Shown: positions 34,002 to 45,589 of the stretch, in pieces
Layout: each line of letters opens with the position of its first letter
How positions within the stretch are numbered: the first letter of the stretch is position 1
Assembly: GCA_958510825.1 (NCBI GenBank)
Contig: OY294049.1
Coordinates: 37,910,774 to 37,974,773, forward strand
Direction of reading: 5' to 3'
Origin: Brachypterus glaber
Taxonomy: Eukaryota > Arthropoda > Insecta > Coleoptera > Kateretidae
DNA length: 64,000 bases
Notes under the pieces: model-generated
The model's input: the letters and a program-made list of their open reading frames with translations, nothing else
What the model was told of the DNA's origin: nothing
The model's database searches: none
Translations under genes and position numbers: made by a program

Positions 34002-34416
34002 ATGGAGCTCTCTACAACTAGAATTATGAAACAAAAGACGTCTACCCTATCTCTATCTCATTTGTGCTACACTTTCCAGCCACCCAAATAAATACTGTAT
34101 TTGTTTTTCATACAACAAATACAGTATTTATTTGGTTGGCCGGAAAGTGTAGCACTGAGCGGCACGAACGAACATAGCTAATGTGAATCTGTAGAATAAG
34201 ATAATTCTACTAAAATTTAGATGGCGCCAGTAATTTCTTTAATAAAAATAATATAGTTACACTTTTTGCTTGGCCAAGTAAATATTGTATTTGTTCAACA
34301 AAGAACAAATACAGAATTTGTTTGGTTGGGTGTAAGTGGGAGTGTATGTGTATGTCTTCTATCCTTTTTGGGTAGAACTTTTGTCCCTGTCTAATCTAAC
34401 GGAAGAAATCTCCATT
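34002..34416 (+). mobile_element. Two-hairpin element M, copy 1 (intact)
   Basis: Two hairpins lie inside: AAATAAATACTGTATTTGTT with its complement (34084-34136) and AAATATTGTATTTGTTC with GAACAAATACAGAATTTG (34280-34325). The same element, inverted and interrupted, is at 61842-62891. No coding frame. Confidence 0.75.
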
Positions 34417-35149
34417 ATGATATAACATGGAGCTTCCGAGCATCTATGACTGTTTATTTGCTAGTCTCTTTGATTTTTATAATTTTCCTCTTCGTTTTAA
34501 TTAGTTTTGCTTCTTTTTTTTATTTTTAATATTTTCCATATTTTTTCATATTTTTTTGACAGAAATAATTATGGAATAATAAATAAAAGAAATAATTATT
34601 TGATGATTAAAGAGCGGTAAAAGGGATTCATCTAGTATCATATAATTTGTGCTTACATAACCTACCTTTTTTAAATTGTTGGTTATTTTATTTATTTATT
34701 TGGTTACGTGTTTTTTTCTCAGGTTTGATGTTTTTGATGCTAATATGGGGCGTAGACGCCCCCTATTTAAACAGGGAGAGTAATTGTGACGAAAAAAGTC
34801 CAAACGAATAGTCGCTCCCTTAAATTAACTATGAATATACTTTGAATATACTATAAAATACGATGCAACAAAAAAACTTATTAATTTTTTTTCGACAGAT
34901 TTTCTACGATTAGAACATATTTATGTATGGTAATTTTAATTGCAGGTTATGTTTGATAAAATTATTTTCCTCATTTTTTTTTTGATAGACAACAAAAGGG
35001 ACCTCGTGTATAATTATGTGGTTCAATGTGGTTCTTCGGGTTCGATATTAGAAATAAATTTGCATAAAACGATAAACCATCGGTTGTATTTTAAAACTAG
35101 CCGTTAAGCCTATTTTTCAACAGGAAAGCTCCTATTTAAGCCCGCGCTA
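34417..35149. other. Unassigned AT-rich DNA
   Basis: Nothing recognisable. Confidence 0.3.
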
Positions 35150-35473
35150 AAAATAGTTATTTATGGTACTAGTGGGTAAAGTAAGATATAGTCCATGAGA
35201 AAAATAACTTGCGAGGCGTCAGCCAAGCAGGTTAATTTTCGAGAGGGCAATATCGGTTTACCCATGAGTGCCATACAAGGTTTTATCCAATAAATAGCTT
35301 AGAAATTCATATTTTTATTAAAAAATTTAATGACATTTACAAGAAAATAATTTGACAAGTGACACTTGAGTGGGTAAAATAAATAATTATCCACTCAATA
35401 AAGTAAAAGCCACGCGAGGGTTATTATTGAGTTTATCTATTTAAATTAAAGCTGGTAATTGTCTCATTATCTG
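35150..35473 (-). repeat. Dispersed repeat H, copy 2
   Basis: Inverse copy of 28597-28962, about 6.2 kb away, with the same internal hairpin partly eroded (AAAATAACTTGC against GCAGGTTAATTTTC). Confidence 0.85.
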
Positions 35474-36235
35474 TATGTATTGAATAAAACCTCTTTTTTA
35501 ACGGTAACTCTGATGAGACACCGGTATAGATGGTTTGGACTATAAAACTGTGTCATCTGTGACAAATATTTAGTAAATAATATTTACCAAACATACCCAT
35601 TAAAAGTGTGTGGAACCATTTATTATTTATCTGTTGGGTTCAGTTAGCATACACACAATAGTTAACAAGCAATAAAATGATAATAGCTATTATTAGCTAA
35701 GCATAATAGATACAAATGCTTTTGAAAAGCTGTATCGATATTATTCAAGACTCTTGAATAGATTATTTTGATGAATTAACAATATGAAGACATTTGTGTA
35801 TCACTGTATTATGCACAGGTCCGTATTTAAAGTTATTTTTCGTTTTTTTATTACTCGTTTTACTTTCGTAGAAAAAATAGTGAATATTACTCGAGAGAAA
35901 CGTGTTTTTCACACTTGTTTGTTTTGTGCATTCATTAAACCGCATTTTTTAGCAAAATATTTTACAATTCGACCTTTAAAAAAAATTATAAATAAATATA
36001 TGTTTGAATAGATAATTGTATGTGCTTCATACGATGTGTCACACGACTCCCCTTTCCATTAAAAAAATCCACTGACGCTCCCCTGCTCACATTTTCAAAC
36101 GAAAAATTTAAAAAATATGCCAAAAGAAAAGTTTTCTTATTTACTTGTTCCGAATTTGAAGTTTATGTCTCAACTTGTTCAAAAAACACGAGGGGGAGGG
36201 GTTATTTTTGGACCGCCTGCATACAGAAAATAGTC
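35474..36235. other. Unassigned AT-rich DNA
   Basis: A 99-codon plus frame (36020-36319) runs into repeat J and lacks any domain. Not called. Confidence 0.3.
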
Positions 36236-36627
36236 GAAAAGCTGGTGACAATGTTAATTTTTTTATTTTCCCCGGCTGTATTTAAGTATATTCAAATTAA
36301 GCTATTTTTCAATTGCTAGGATTTGGATCCGGATCATGGATCATGGAGGTATCCTAAAAATCTATTTTTAACTTTCCAAGACATATACATTCATTACATT
36401 CAGAGTATGCTATTTTTATAGTTATACACAATAATTTTGGGGCTGTTTTTACTCCTTGGCCTGCATAATAATTGTGTATAACTGTGAAATAGCCTCATCT
36501 GAATGCAATAAATGTAATGTGTTTGACTCGTGTTAAAAGGAGATTTTTAGGCTACCCCATTTCACCACCTTCTGGCGTTTCTAGCATCCAGAAGATCCAG
36601 AAGTTGGAAATAGCTTAATTTGAATGT
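36236..36627 (+). repeat. Dispersed repeat J, copy 1 (contains empty site)
   Basis: The left part (GTCGAAAAGCTGGTGAC, then CCCGGCTGTATTTAAG) is homologous to the DNA on both sides of the 362-bp array at 52398-53605. The word TTTTTTTATTTT at 36258-36269 is the unoccupied version of that insertion site. The right part, from ACACAATAATTTTGGGG to TTAATTTGAATGTA, is directly repeated at 37534-37735. Confidence 0.75.
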
Positions 36628-36628
36628 A

Positions 36629-37532
36629 GAGGAAATGCGCCTAATTTCGGATGGTTTCCAAATTTCGGATAGTAGTGTATTTAAGATACTGTCTGCAAAG
36701 GTAAACAGAAACCTACTTTTATGTGAAGCCAAAAGTCAAACTAAATCCGTCCTGTAATATGATAACGGTAGAGCTTCTCTACCTTTAAATGGCAGCACAA
36801 ATCGTTTATATTGCAAATGGCAGTTTTGTGCTCAGTTGCATTATTATGCTTGTTTATTTTATAAATAATCGTTATAAAAGTTCGTGATTCTGTCTTGGGT
36901 AAGTTATGATGTTAGTTAAGTTGATCCACTATTCATAATTAAGCAATTTGAAAACGTAAACATTCTACAAATTTCTAATCTAAAAAGCAGAAAGTTGCCT
37001 AATTTTGGATAGACCATTTTTGTGCATTTGATTCCCAATTTTGGATATCCGCAAGGTAATTATTATTCAGGATAACCAACCATTAATTATTATTTTTATA
37101 ATGATACAACAAACTAAGATAAACAATTTTGAAAAAACGAAAATTACCTAAGATACTAAGATATTCGAAATTGGGAATCTAAAATTATAGTTCCTATAGT
37201 ATTTCGTAGAAAATAGCTTAATGATTAAATTACGTCTTAAATGTGAAGGAATAACAAGAAACATAAGCAATGGGATCCAGATCTACTCTTGAAAAAATTT
37301 TTTCGGATATGTCCGAAATTAGGAGCCCTTTTTCAAACGCACAAAAATGCGCTGATTTTTTTTAACCGTGTTTTTTGGAAAAAATAAACTGTAATAAAAT
37401 TGCTTTTATAATAAATCATGGATCGCTATAATAAGTTGTATCTGGTTATATAAAAAAAATATCAAAAAGTAATACCGAGTATTAAATATTGAATACATTG
37501 TAAATGGTATCCGAAATTAGGCGACTTTCCTC
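36629..37532 (-). mobile_element. TIR element N, copy 2
   Basis: Inverse copy of 32529-33324, flanked by TA (36627-36628 and 37533-37534). It is about 110 bp longer than copy 1 because of an additional internal stretch near 36880-36950 and 37040-37230. It lies exactly between two direct copies of the 200-bp repeat J right part. Confidence 0.85.
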
Positions 37533-37533
37533 T

Positions 37534-37735
37534 ATACACAATAATTTTGGGGTTGTTTTTACTCCTTGGCCTGCATAATAATTTTGTATAACTGTGAAAT
37601 AGCCTCATCTGAATGCAATAAATGTAATGTGTTTGACTCGTGTTAAAAGGAGATTTTTAGGCTACCCCATTTCACCATCTTCTGGCGTTTCTAGCATCCA
37701 GAAGATCCAGAATTTGGAAATAGCTTAATTTGAAT
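37534..37735 (+). repeat. Direct copy of repeat J right part
   Basis: Nearly identical to about 36424-36627 (differences such as CACCATC for CACCACC). Both end CAGAA(G/T)TTGGAAATAGCTT then AATTTGAATGTA. Confidence 0.85.
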
Positions 37736-38221
37736 GTACTTTAAGATATATATAAAATACAGCTGGTAGAAAATATTGAAACAAAAATGGTCACCAGCTC
37801 TTAGACTAAGAGTAGATTGGACCTTGTCCGGTCCTGAATGTTTAAGTCTTACAATCGAGAGCTATATGCTCCGCAGCCTCCACGATTTGTTTGCTTAGGT
37901 TGATCCTCGCCACAGGCCAACTAGACCTATCACTCGTGAAAATGCACATTTCAAATGTGATGAAAACATTTCAAACGGGAGATTTTAAGTACCTAGAGGG
38001 TTGCAATCTGCAAACCCCTTCACCAAATGGGTGGCTTATTGTTACTGTTTACAAGTCTTTTGCGCCAAGATTGCCGGAAAAAATTATTAATTGTTTGTTA
38101 GAAAGAACGTCTTTGCGAGATACGAGGCTCGCAAAATATGAGTCATAGTCTATGACTCATAGATGACCACGAAAAAAATATTGCGATAAATTTAAGAATA
38201 AATATAATTTTTAATTATTTT
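37736..38221. other. Unassigned DNA with an 85-codon frame
   Basis: The frame 37891-38148 (plus) is a little richer in GC than its surroundings and reads like decayed coding sequence. I recognise no family and see no splice or start context that would support it. Confidence 0.25.
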
Positions 38222-38535
38222 TGACGTTACGTTATTATCTGTTATTAAAATTTTCTGTCAAGTTATTAACATGTTCTGTCAAGGTATTGACTTTGTGTCA
38301 AGTAAATTGACTTTGTGTCAAGTAAATTGACTTACCTGTTAAGTTATTGACATTATGTGTCAAGTTATTGACATGTGGTCAGTTCATTGACATTATATAT
38401 CAAGTTATTGTTATTATATGTCAAGTTAATGTCATTATATGTTAAAGTTATTGACATTATGTCTAGTTAATGGCATTATAGGTGAAGTTATTGTATGTAA
38501 GTTATTGACATTATATGCCAAGTTATTGATATTAA
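38222..38535. repeat. Minisatellite, about 21-bp unit (GTCAAGTTATTGACATTAT)
   Basis: About fifteen diverged units of GTCAAGTTATTGACATTAT occur, with variants GTCAAGTAAATTGACTTTGT early and GTTAATGTCATTATAT later. Each unit contains the inverted words GTCAA/TTGAC, so single units can fold on themselves. Confidence 0.8.
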
Positions 38536-39364
38536 GATGAACTGAAAGTTTTTTTTTTGAGACATACCGGGTGCCACAAAATAGTAGTACCCCCCTATAA
38601 CTTTTTTGTTTATTAACTTATCAAAATTAAATTTGGAGGATGTAAATATATGAGTAAACTGCGTTGTTTCATATTGTAAAAAAAATTCTGTCACTTCCGG
38701 TTTCGCTGGAAATGGCATCAACTTTTGATTTTTAAATGAAACTCCCTATATATTTTTACATATTTTGGTTCAGAATTAAATTCTGTGTACTACCATGTAT
38801 CATTTCAAATTATTTATTTGTCAATTTTGACTAAACGTATTTTTTTACTTAAATATATTTATTTTTTGGCCATAAATTTTGATTGAAATACGATGGTACT
38901 GGTATCAATCTTTTAAGAACAAAATATTTGATTTAATGGTACTACGGTACCAGTACCTTTCCATTAAAAAAAAAAGTTTTATTGAAAAAAAATGCTTTGC
39001 ATAGTTTTGAAGAGCTCTAAACTAGTTAATAATTAAATAAAACGTTGTTTCATATTTTTCCTAAGAAAATTACTATATGTATAAGCCGGGAATAATTTTG
39101 CATATTGCAAAGGTAACTAGATTTAAAATTATTTTTTTTTAATGACATGTTCTGTCATAAAATGACAAATGCTAGACGATTGTATTAAGAATTCAATTCT
39201 GAATCATATTATGTAAACATATACTGAGTGTTCAATTTAAAACTTAAAAAGGTAATTTCCGGCGAAATTGGAAATCGAATATTTTTTTAAAAAGTTTTAA
39301 CAAATGCAGTTTATTTAGTTATTTACATCCTTTAAATTTCATTGCCTTTTGGTACATCCAGATG
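38536..39364. other. Unassigned DNA; terminal-type repeat near 38565
   Basis: TACCGGGTGCCACAAAATAG starts a stretch resembling the many TACAGGGTG-type repeat ends of insect genomes. No gene. Confidence 0.35.
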
Positions 39365-39500
39365 ATTTACATGTAATATTTATATAAAATTGTAAAATTG
39401 CATCTAAAGTTTGTAAAATTACATGTAAAATCTCGTAAATCTTACATTTATTTGCATGAAATCACGTTTAGGTGCAGAATCATTGGTGACTTACATATTT
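39365..39500 (+). repeat. TACATGTAAAAT repeat, copy 1
   Basis: Shares TTACATGTAA, TTGTAAAATTACATGTAAAA and a CAGAATCAT tail with 60060-60290. Confidence 0.6.
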
Positions 39501-39544
39501 ATTCGTTACACTGCACATGAAAATGCGAAATCTGAATGTTTTTT

Positions 39545-39770
39545 CTGTGTGTATCTTTGGCGGCAGCGCCCGGGGGCAGCCGTTGGCCGAATCGAACTGA
39601 AACAATCACCAGAAGCGCAGACTCCCGGGGTATCGAACGCTGCTGCCCCCGGGGCGTACCGTCGCCGTGCCAACCCCAAACTTTCCCCAACGGACTGATC
39701 TAGCAATGTGTGTGTGTGTGTTAGGCCTTCGGGGCACGCAGACGCCGCCAAACTGCCGCACTTTCACGGA
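39545..39770. other. GC-rich island with inverted GC words
   Basis: CAGCGCCCGGGGGCAGC at about 39565 and GCTGCTGCCCCCGGGGCG at about 39638 are inverted relative to each other. Five overlapping short frames on both strands follow from the GC richness. No domain recognised; (TG)n occurs at 39705-39721. Confidence 0.45.
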
Positions 39771-39889
39771 TTTGAAATACTCTGAACATTTGTGGACTAA
39801 ACTTTCAAAAGGGGTTATTATACGTCGCCCAAGTCTTAGTAGTTCAAGCAAATTAGACGAAAAAACGACGAATAGAAGAAATAATTTAT

Positions 39890-40315
39890 AATGTTTTGAA
39901 ATTTTGGTTGTGAACTCCTAGTATGAACCCAAATACAAATCCGAAGAGTTCCTATCCCCCCGGTGGGAGCTTCATCCCCTTTTGCTAAAAAATCATCCCA
40001 AACGTGACCTCGTGACGCTTTTCTGCATTTTTTTCGTAAACCGTTACTCTGGCGAGAAAATGTTAGAGAACATATTATATTCTCCATTAAATTCTGCATA
40101 AAATTTGTTCTATAAAGTCTTTGTGTATCTCCCACCCAAAGCTCAAAAATGACGTTGGAAAATAAGCGTATTTCTCAGCGCGAAAACAAAAACACTATCT
40201 CACAAAATGAAATTTTTGAAGCATACCCAGAAGCCTATTTTTTTTCTGACATAACCTATCTTAAAGTATTTTTTCTCCTGATTCTGAATCTTCACAGATT
40301 TGGGCTATGACCCCA
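39890..40315 (-). repeat. Dispersed repeat K, copy 1
   Basis: Inverse counterpart of 48500-48790. Shared blocks include AACCTATCTTAAAG, CAGCGCGAAAACA-like sequence, and on the minus strand GCAGAAAAGCGTCACGAGGT. The 99-codon minus frame inside is not conserved between the copies as a frame, so it was not called. Confidence 0.7.
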
Positions 40316-40969
40316 CAGTTTTTATATACAGGGTGTTTTAGAAAAAAAAACACCTTATTTAAATGACTGTAGAACAAACAATAAATTTCAATTGTAAAAT
40401 CAGCTGAAAGTTATATATTATAAATATCGACAAATCGGTGTTTAAAGCTTGTGTCTCATCGAAATGAGCTGATTAAATTTTACGTATCTTGGTCCATATG
40501 GAGTCCATATGGACTAAAATTAAATTTTTTTGTATTTGATTTGGTAAATTTTAGCACGAAATGGAAATGAATCTGTTACCGTTTGAAAGTTTAGTTCACA
40601 TTTATACCATCGAGAACAAAAGGAACTATTTAAAATTTTATGGTTTTTATGAGAGCACTCGCGCGTTGTAGCAGTGTTATAAGCAAAAAAACTGAGATGG
40701 ACATTTTTATTTTTTAGACGGCCATAGTCGCAAGTATTATCATTCGGCACTCATTTTATTAGAGAAATGCAATTTTATGTATCGAAAGCAAAACAAAAGA
40801 CATCTTGGTCCATCGGGGGTAGGTGACTTAATGTTCAATACACATTTTGTATCAAGAACCAAAAATTTTATAGCACCTCGATTCGTGAAAACTAGCTATT
40901 TTTGGCTGCTTACCTTATGACTGATATTACTTATCAGACACTTTATCTTTTATAGTATTTTAATTGTAT
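40316..40969. other. Unassigned DNA; TACAGGGTGTTTT end at 40327
   Basis: It begins with TATACAGGGTGTTTTAGAAA, a typical repeat end, and has GTCCATATGGAGTCCATATG near 40492. No gene. Confidence 0.35.
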
Positions 40970-40970
40970 T

Positions 40971-41190
40971 TTCATTGATCTAGCAAAAGCTTTTGACACA
41001 GTTGATCATAAGCTTGCTAGAAAAATGATAAAATATTGGTATCCGCATTACTGCCTTAAATTTATTTAATACTTAATGCTTTATACAACGTACTCAGAAG
41101 GTTAAGGTTACTGGAGCTTCAAGTGACAACGAGGATGTTAAATTTGGTGTTCCTCCTCAAGGAACAGTTCTTGATCCAGTCCTATTCTAA
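40971..41190 (+). pseudogene. Decayed LINE RT fragment
   Basis: The plus strand encodes FIDLAKAFDTVDHKLARKM (RT motif A, with the catalytic Asp), then, after stops and a frameshift, QKVKVTGASSDNED followed by KFGVPPQGTVLDPVLF (motif B; an extra Pro and Gly-to-Asp in GPVLF). It ends at a stop at 41190. It is a different lineage from the intact LINE at 16496-18661, judged by these motifs. Non-functional. Confidence 0.8.
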
Positions 41191-41631
41191 AAATATTAAA
41201 TATTTTAAATGTCATCGACTTGTTCCTTCATGATTTTTGTATCTTCTGAAAAAAATCTCAGGACATTTTGGATCCAGGTTAGGCTTAAGTTTATTTGAGG
41301 CTCTGAATAAATAAATAAGAAAATATTCTTGGAAGAATAGAAATTATTCGTATTCAAAGTATATTGTTTTTAATAAACACCTAACAATTCACAAAAGGGT
41401 CGTAAATACGTACGTAAAAATATTAATTAGCATCTCTATAGGCTAAAGATAATTTAAATTTTCTTTAATTAAAATGGCGTACATAATACTTAAATTGTAT
41501 AATACAATATTTAAATATATACCTAATAATAACTGTTAATTAGTTAATCAAAAAATTAAATATATTCTTTATTTTAACTTGCTTTGTATTTGCTCGGTAT
41601 TAACATAAATTATTTCTCCGGAGGGCATATT
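41191..41631. other. Unassigned AT-rich DNA
   Basis: Nothing recognisable. Confidence 0.3.
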
Positions 41632-42134
41632 TAATATTATTATGCTATACAGATAATCCATTGGTTTAGTATACATTTGAAAGTAAAATTCGTATGCCCT
41701 GTACGCGGGTGCATACCAATGATATAGAGGAAACAAGGATTGCGCATTGACTTTCTGCGCATCCAAATTTCTGGTTTTACTCTGATCAGTCAGCAATTAT
41801 CTTTTTTCATACTCACGCTCAAAATGCTGTCACATCCACCGTTTTGTACGTAATTTTAAAGTCGTGAAAATCTGGTAATTTAATTTTCGCGCAATAAAAT
41901 AAGACACAAAATGGAGGACACCCATGTTAGTCACTCGCGCAGATAAAGCCTTATCCTTTTTTCCTCTATATCAATGGTGCATACCTTTAACTTGACTGAA
42001 TTACTTCTGTCCTAATCGCAGAACGATTGACCCCGAGTTCATCCGAAAGTAGGTCAGAACGGCCATAAGAGGATACAAATTCTACTTTGAAGTGTATACT
42101 AAATGAATGGATAATCTGTATGTATAATAATATG
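41632..42134. repeat. Foldback element, about 500 bp
   Basis: The left arm (about 41632-41745) contains AGATAATCCATTGGTTTAGT, TTGAAAGTAAAATTCGTATG and GGTGCATACCAATGATATAG. It is mirrored in order by the right arm (about 41955-42134). The spacer of about 200 bp is unrelated. The 75-codon minus frame is an artefact of the arm. Confidence 0.7.
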
Positions 42135-42359
42135 TATAATTAAATTGTATACCGTAATTATTAATATGGACATTGTACGTCACATATACAACAACAATAT
42201 GAACGTATTTAATTTTTTCAAATGGTATAATTTTTGAGTAAGTACTACAAAACTAGTATGCATGTTTTTTTTAAATGCGCCTGCCCTGAAAAGTTTTTTT
42301 AATAGTTTTAGATCAGATTTAATAAAAATTTAGGTACCACTATAGTAAGAATTCATTAA

Positions 42360-43151
42360 CCTTTTCGCTCCGGGACTGGTCCATGTATGGACCAACAAGA
42401 AAAGCGAACGTAATAGATGTTCATAAGGTCAACTTAATGCACTAAATTTAGGAAAAGTATTAAAAAAAATCCTGGTTACTTCTTTGACCTTCAAAATTAA
42501 CTTTGAAGGTCAAACAATGAAAATGCGTATTTGTGATTAAAAATTGGTATACCTACGTTTTATGAGTCGCTGAATACGATAAAATTAGTAAAAAAATTCT
42601 AGTGACTTCGTTGACCTTGAACTTTGAAGGTCTAAGTATGAAAATGCGAATTTGCGCTTAAAAACTTGAAAATTGGTGTACCTAGATTGTATCTGCTATA
42701 GTAAATAAGAATATTAGTAAATAAGTCTATCTCAGCGACTTTGAAGTGCTAATACCCAATTTCATGCTTTGACCTTGAAAGTTCAAGGTCAAAGAGGTGA
42801 CAAGAACTTTTTTACTATTTTATCATATTTAGCGGTTCATAAAACATAGGTATACCAATTTTCAAGCTCAAATACGTATTTTCATTATTTGACCTTCAAA
42901 GTTCAAGGTCGAATATGAATCTGACATTTTTTTCACTATTTTTATTGTAATCAGAACATCAAAAAACATTGAAAAGCCCTCTTAAACCTTCACTTATAAT
43001 TTTTTAGCCTTAACTTTCTCTCCGGGAGTGGTCCATATATGGACCAGCACTCCGAGTGGCGACTTGTCATAAGAAGTTCATTCATTTAAGTCATGAAATT
43101 CAGCTAAAATGCGAGGTCAATTTTAAAGGAAAAATCCCCGGAGCGAAAAGG
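42360..43151. mobile_element. piggyBac-type MITE, 792 bp, TTAA duplication
   Basis: The ends CCTTTTCGCTCCGGGA and CCCCGGAGCGAAAAGG are inverted repeats flanked by TTAA (42356-42359 and 43152-43155), the diagnostic piggyBac target. Each end carries a palindrome of the form TGGTCCATRTATGGACCA close by (about 42378 and 43029). The interior contains four inverted pairs of TGACCTT.../...AAGGTCA (about 42484, 42614, 42770 and 42892). No transposase frame. Confidence 0.85.
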
Positions 43152-43515
43152 TTAAAAAAAATGTTTACTTAGAAAACTTTTTTATTTAAATCAGGTTTTG
43201 TCTTAGGAATATCGCGCTGTCTTGAAATAACGACATAATCAATAATTCTTATTTTTTCAATCTCAGTTTGAAATTTAGGGGAAGTCTGTTTTCGTGTTCT
43301 TTCTGAATGAAAACAAAATCTGAGGGTTCGAGGAAATTCTATGAATATTTTTAAAGAAATCTTAACATCAAGGAAAATAAAGGGAATCGGAATAAAAAAC
43401 ACAAAACGTTGCAATGTGTAAGAAGGGCGAAAAGTTTGCATTTAAAATTACATAATCCTAAATTATTCTAGATCGACCCAGTGATGCCTCTAGAAACAAA
43501 AATGTTCTAACTAAA
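43152..43515. other. Unassigned AT-rich DNA
   Basis: A 90-codon minus frame at 43169-43441 has no recognised domain. Not called. Confidence 0.3.
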
Positions 43516-43539
43516 CCCTATGAAAAATGACCAATAGAA

Positions 43540-44520
43540 ATCAAATACAAACCAATAGAAATTTGTATTGGTTTTTATTGGTCTCTATTGGTTTTATTGG
43601 TCTTTATTGGTATTAAAATTAAACTCTATTGGTTTATATTGGTCTGTGTTGGAAAAAATTTTTACTGGTTATTACCAATACAAAACGTATTGGTCTGTAT
43701 TGGTTCTTTTCCAAAATATATGTTATTTTATTGGTATGTATTGGTTTAAATTGGATATTATATTTATTGGTAAATACCAATACAAAACTTATTGGTCCGT
43801 ATTGGTTTATTTAAATATTTTTTTTAATATATATTGGTATCTAATGGTTTATATTGGACTTTATATTTATTGGTAAGTACCAATACAAAAACCTTATTTT
43901 TGTATTGGTTTGTATTGGTTTATATTTGACCAAATATCGATATTATATTTATTGGTAAATTCCAATACAAAAACTTATTGGTCTGTATTGGTCTTTTTTA
44001 AATATTTTTTTTTATATTGGTATCTAATGGTTTATATTGGATATTATATTTATTGGTAAATACCAGTACAAAAACCTTCTTTTTTGTATTGGTTTATATT
44101 TGACGAAATATCGATATTATATTTATTGGTAAATACCAATACAAAAACTTATTGGTCTGTATTGGTCTTTTTCAAATATTTTTTTTATATTGGTATCTAA
44201 TGGTTTATATTGGATATTATATTTATTGGTAAATACCAGTACAAAAACCTTCTTTTTTGTATTGGTTCATATTTGTCGAAATATCTATATTATATTTATT
44301 GGCACATACCAATACAAACACTTATTGGTCTGTACAGACCAATACGTATTGGTCTTTTTCAAATATTTTTGTTTATATTATAATATTAATACCAATTGGT
44401 ATCTAATGGTTTGTATTGGATATTATATTTATTGGTAAATACCAATAAAAAAACTTTTTTTTTCTATTGGTTTGTATTGTTTTATATTTGATATTATATT
44501 TATTGGTAAGTACCAAAAAA
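43540..44520. repeat. ATTGGT array, left arm
   Basis: Five to six units of about 90-190 bp, each with TTATTGGTAAATACCAATAC, then TTATTGGTCTGTATTGGT and TGGTATCTAATGGTTTATAT. Frames of 60-100 codons rich in YWSVLV arise only because the unit length suits an open frame. Confidence 0.85.
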
Positions 44521-44544
44521 AAAGTAAAAAAAATAGTAGAACAG

Positions 44545-44965
44545 GGTGGCCACATGTCAGGGAAGTCAGGGAATTTAATTTATCAGGAAAATGTCTCGGA
44601 ATTTTATTAAACAAAATAAAAAATCAGGGAACTTTATTAAAAAGGCTGGAAAATATTATTTAAAAATTTTCTATTTTTTATCTGTTTTATTTATTTTATT
44701 AAATAGGTATTTTGTAAAAATTTTCGCCTGCGGCGCTAGAGTTTCATGCATTAATGTAAAATTTATGTAAATATTTTAACTTAAAACCCGAAAAAATCAG
44801 GGAATGTCAGGGAAAAATATGAAAATCTGTCAGGGAAAATTTTTAAAAATCAGGGAAATGTCAGGGAACGAACCATATGGTATTTACCTCCCGGGATTTT
44901 GCTCAGTGGTAAAAACCGGTAAATACCACTGGTTTTTACCGCCCTGGTCAAAACCTTGCCAGCCC
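44545..44965. repeat. GTCAGGGAA repeat with CAGGG ends
   Basis: Begins CAGGGTGGCCACATGTCAGG and ends TTGCCAGCCCTG, giving short hAT-like inverted ends (CAGGG.TGGC). The interior has many TCAGGGAA words and one GCCTGCGGCGCTAGAG word of family G (44726-44741). No 8-bp target duplication was visible. Confidence 0.5.
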
Positions 44966-45136
44966 TGCTTTTTAGAGGCGACGAGTCCTTTTTGTTTTAA
45001 TAAAAAAAATTTCACTAAGGACTTTTTTTTCGTATTTGGCCCTACATGTATGCTCAAATCCTGTATGACTTTTTATTACTTTTTATAATGTATAATATTT
45101 TTATTAATTATAATATATTATATTTTAAATTATTAG

Positions 45137-45355
45137 CAATCAACTCAAGAGTCACCCTCGCTTTTACAATTTACAAAACCGAACAAATTAGAGAATGAAG
45201 CATTAACGAAGAAAGATTTAAAAGAAATATTCGATCAATTTAATGTTGTTAATAACAATATTAACGAAATAAAAAGAATATTGGAAAAGAATGATGAAAA
45301 TATTGAGCCAATTAATCAGTCTAATCAGACTGTAGGATACCGAAAAGGCGACAAG
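45137..45355 (+). CDS. Candidate internal coding exon, 73 codons
   Basis: A stop-free segment of exactly 219 bases is bounded by a 3' splice site (TTATTAG before 45137, with an AT-rich tract upstream) and a 5' splice site (AAG then GTATAA at 45356). In phase 0 it encodes QSTQESPSLLQF, KPNKLENEALTKKD, LKEIFDQFNVVNNNINEIK (probably helical or coiled-coil) and a tail ending GYRKGDK. The bases 5' of the exon and after the GT have stops in this frame. I recognise no family. It could be a host-gene exon in a gene whose other exons lie outside the window, an exon captured by the surrounding foldback element, or part of a transposon gene. It has no start codon of its own. Confidence 0.6.
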
Positions 45356-45589
45356 GTATAACTATTTTTTTTCACTACTAGCTTTAGAACATACCATTAT
45401 TTATCATGTTTTCAGACTGTGAAATCGATTTTCTTAACCTATAGCAATAATAAGTTTTTCTCTCCTAGTAGGAGATAATTTTATAAACAATTGATTTATA
45501 TTATATATATTATATTTTAATAACAAATCACATGACTTTTAAGTTTGTTTGTTGCATGTGATTTTTTTGCAGCAAATTGTATATGACCT

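Noticed and set aside
35505..35530. CTGATGAGAC on the plus strand as a possible hammerhead core
   Set aside because: No GAAA and no pairing arms nearby.
38222..38535. Regularly spaced short repeats resembling a CRISPR array
   Set aside because: Units are diverged and directly abutting without unique spacers, in a eukaryotic context; it is a minisatellite.
43568..44438. Several 60-100-codon frames rich in Tyr, Trp and Leu
   Set aside because: They follow the ATTGGT tandem units and shift with unit boundaries; repeat artefacts, not proteins.
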